This document shows positions 61,840-64,000 of a stretch of DNA of 64,000 bases, piece after piece. The DNA lies in the NCBI GenBank assembly GCA_022577435.1, contig JAKOON010000018.1, positions 5,957,156 to 6,021,155 of the forward strand, written 5' to 3'. The translations under genes and the position numbers were made by a program. Positions within the stretch are counted from its first letter, which is position 1, and every line of letters starts with the position of its first letter. The stretch comes from Embiotoca jacksoni. Taxonomy: Eukaryota > Chordata > Actinopteri > Embiotocidae. Below the pieces are notes generated by a model. That model saw only the letters and a list, made by a program, of their open reading frames with translations. It was not told the origin of the DNA and searched no databases.

Positions 61840-62470
61840 ATTGATTAAATGCTACCTTTTGAACAGTAGAAGACAGAAAGCGAAGGATGATGGTATTCTT
61901 GGTGTCATCAAGGAGCCTTTGAAGCACAATAATATGGCTAATGAATATGAATGGCAGCAACCGGGTAATTGAAGTAATCAGACTGGATGCACTTTGAAGA
62001 GTGGCAGCGATTTGGTGCCGGCTCGCCGCCACATTAGTGCCACTGTAACGCTTAAAGCTGTGAGTCGCCATGTCAACGGTGTGGAGAGGCTATGAACTGA
62101 CTACAGGACAACAGAAAGTCAATATCCGTGTTGAGCACAAAATGAACATGGTGTTTAATCCTATGTCCACAACAATAGTCTGCTCCATCACATTGCTTCA
62201 CCCGAGCTGCTGTTCAATTTACCTTCCACTGCCAGCCTCGAGGCGCCAGCAGAAGGTGTGTGGGGTTTATTAGACTCAGCAGTGTGCATGTGCGTGTGCA
62301 TGTGATCAGAAGCTATATGGATCACGCCTGGCGAGAGCCATTTCTAGACCCGTTTGGAAAGAGCTGAATTTGGCCGAGGTAGTGGAAAATGTGACGGCTC
62401 TTGTGGTGAGTTGGTTTTATGATCATCATCTCGCTTCCCTGACAAATGCGATTAAAAGGCAGCCATTATG
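61840..62470. promoter_or_regulatory. Candidate conserved non-coding segment (unproven)
   Basis: Repeat-poor, moderate GC, with ggctaatgaatatgaatggc, gggtaattgaagtaatcag and cacattagtgcc. No domain appears in the overlapping opposite-strand frames (61838-62071, 62070-62273). Confidence 0.22.
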
Positions 62471-62507
62471 TAAAGTTGGGCTTAGCGAGGTTTTGACAAT
62501 CTCTGGT

Positions 62508-62533
62508 AAAAAAAAAAAAAAAAAAAAAAAAAA
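62508..62533. repeat. Poly-A tract (26 A)
   Basis: Uninterrupted A run after ctggt. No SINE or LINE body was recognised upstream. Confidence 0.95.
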
Positions 62534-63189
62534 TAGGACAAATTGAGTCCTAGAGCTATATCCTGAGTGTTTATGTTAATCGACAGTGGTACGTTATGGG
62601 ACCTGAGCTAAGCACGGTGCTACTTCACGGGCTTTCATCTTCACGTGGATGCTGCAGTCAGCTTCTTGACCAGAAGGTTCAAAGTGAACAGGTACAGTAC
62701 AGATGGGGAAAAAGATTACATTTTCCATTTCTCCAATGGTATGCAGGCTCAGTTCATGGTTCGTCAGCACGGAGTGCAGCAGGTTAATAATTACCTGTCA
62801 TCTGGATTCTGAGGAGTTGTTTGCTTTTTACTGTGATAGTAACTGGAATGTTCATGGAAAAATACAGTGAAAATTATACATTATGTTGTAGACATGAATG
62901 AAGGAGAAGAGTTTAAGGCAGTGCACTTTGTAGGAAAGTCTTTCAAGGCTTTGCAATATTCATCAACCTTGAATCTTAAACATAATGAATGTGTGGGTTC
63001 GTTTGCGATGCCTAAGGTCATAATTGTTTTTCATTCCCCTGTGAAACCTGTGAAAATTAGATTAGCAACGAGTTTTTTTTTCTTTTTAAATGATCCTTGT
63101 TTGCTGCAATGCAACAACAAATCCACACCGTGTTATTTATCAAGCAGCATCTTTTACTTGTTTCATTGTCATCTTTATTCTTAACTTTT

Positions 63190-63390
63190 AAGGTACTTTA
63201 TTGACCCCCGTGGGGAAGTTGATCTTCTGCGTTTGACCCGTTCTGTCCTATTCTATCGCTGCTAGCAGTGGGGAGTCCACATTGCAGCACCTGGGAACCG
63301 TTTCCAGTTTTTTGACCAGTTTCTTGGACCTGGGAGGGACGTAAGGTTCAAACCCAGCAACAGTGCTAAAGACTGAGCCTCCGTGCTGCC
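63190..63390 (-). mobile_element. tRNA-derived SINE-like element, inverted
   Basis: On the plus strand it starts aaggtactttattgacccccg and gtggggaagttgatcttctg, the reversed 3' tail of a widespread teleost SINE group. It ends actgagcctccgtgctgcc, whose reverse complement (ggcagcacggaggctcagt) resembles the head of the SINE at 27708. The plus-strand aaggttcaaaccc (around 63345) is a reversed Pol III B box, and the reversed cagtgctaaagactgag holds the A-box region. The element is diverged and no clear target duplication was found. The 106-codon minus-strand frame 63262-63582 overlaps it by chance. Confidence 0.6.
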
Positions 63391-64000
63391 AGCAAGTGAG
63401 TACAACCTGTCAGCATTAAAGGTGCCCTCTACATTGAATAATAATGTTTGTGTGATGAGGTTGTTCCACAAGTAAAATGAACTACGGAGGAATATCCATT
63501 TCCCTGTGAAATACAAAGCAGCATTAAATAGTAATACATCAAACCTGCCCTGAAGTACAGCTGTGTACTTAAGGAAAAGCATAGCTACATTCCTTCACTT
63601 ATTATTTGATTGTTTCCTGTTATTTGGGCTGTAGATATGATTAGTTTTACTTTGATTCACGAAATCAAAAATAAGAATGTAATGAGAACATGTTTATGTC
63701 TGATTTCTAGTGCTGACGCTGCAGTTCTCCAATGGTTCATTTTGCCTGAATATTCAAACCTGTCAAGTGGGACTTTGACATATATATGAACATCAGTTAC
63801 GAATGAGCCCTTGCCAAATGAATTTAAAGGATGCCGATCGACTGCCAGGTAAATCTGTTTGTGTTTTATATGATAGTGTGGTGAGGATGAATACATATTG
63901 GCCATGAGTAGAGACTTACGCAGGTCGAGCGCACTAAATTCTGGTTTAGCCCGATGCTAACTTTAACAGAGACAAAATAATTCAATCTTTTGGATCTTCT
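63391..64000. other. Non-coding stretch at the window end
   Basis: AT-rich. The minus-strand frame 63657-63905 has no domain. Nothing else recognised. Confidence 0.5.

Larger units (their letters stand above)
53996..63189. other. Long stretch with enhancer-like blocks, no gene
   Basis: About 9.2 kb without a supportable coding gene. It contains the GA/GT compound tract, T and G homopolymers at 58181-58223 and an A run at 62508-62533. Large repeat-poor segments look like candidate regulatory DNA, at 55030-55590, 56745-57720, 58920-59350, 59930-60540 and 61840-62470. Overlapping opposite-strand frames (for example 58958-59186 and 60650-61000) have no domains. Confidence 0.45.

Noticed and set aside
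63262..63582. 106-codon minus-strand frame
   Set aside because: Starts outside and runs into the inverted SINE-like element; no domain.
1..64000. CRISPR array, operon or prokaryotic system
   Set aside because: No regularly spaced direct repeats with unique spacers, no long tightly packed frames and no ribosome-binding context; the DNA is vertebrate.

Overview
The window looks like vertebrate nuclear DNA, most likely from a spiny-rayed (percomorph) teleost. It is AT-rich and CpG-poor, with long CA/TG and GA microsatellites and long A, T, C and G homopolymers. Its dispersed repeats are ones I recognise as typical of teleosts: an internally deleted Tc1-like transposon, tRNA-derived SINEs, a TTAA-flanked MITE, an L2-like LINE fragment and several short percomorph repeat families. 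The species cannot be named from sequence alone.

I find no protein-coding gene I can support. The open reading frames are short (the longest is 155 codons), spread evenly on both strands, and lack recognisable domains. Several are explained by repeats: CA tracts, the SINE bodies, a solo-LTR-like insertion and the LINE fragment. The window is therefore best read as intergenic sequence or a very large intron. No rRNA, tRNA gene, CRISPR array or operon was seen.

Layout. 1-10 kb: AT-rich DNA with a long copy of a teleost repeat built on 'agtaaaagta' words (1896-2551), a short second copy near 8.0 kb and a CA tract at 2.65 kb. 10-21 kb: further repeat fragments, a repeat split by a 435-bp solo-LTR-like insertion (13855-14289), a long TG/CG tract (16.1 kb) and a piggyBac-type MITE (20450-20795). 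21-34 kb: two CA tracts, a SINE (27.7 kb), a 20-base C run, and stretches dense in homeodomain-type TAATTA sites, with a CpG-richer segment at 25.4-26.1 kb. 34-38 kb: the Tc1-like element (34832-35849) and an inverted, headless SINE (37.2 kb). 38-49 kb: mostly unique DNA with enhancer-like stretches, repeat mosaics near 42-45 kb and the LINE remnant (46.4-46.7 kb). 49-64 kb: AT-rich repeats, a GA/GT compound microsatellite, further enhancer-like stretches and a last SINE-like element at 63.2 kb.

The non-repetitive stretches with clustered TAAT cores, short palindromes and little simple sequence have the look of conserved non-coding elements in the gene desert of a developmental regulator. That is inference: conservation cannot be seen in one sequence. 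I found no convincing evidence of a new biological system. The most worthwhile leads are the paired homeodomain words at 32.1 kb, the perfect hairpin at 21.58 kb and the nested LTR insertion at 13.9 kb.
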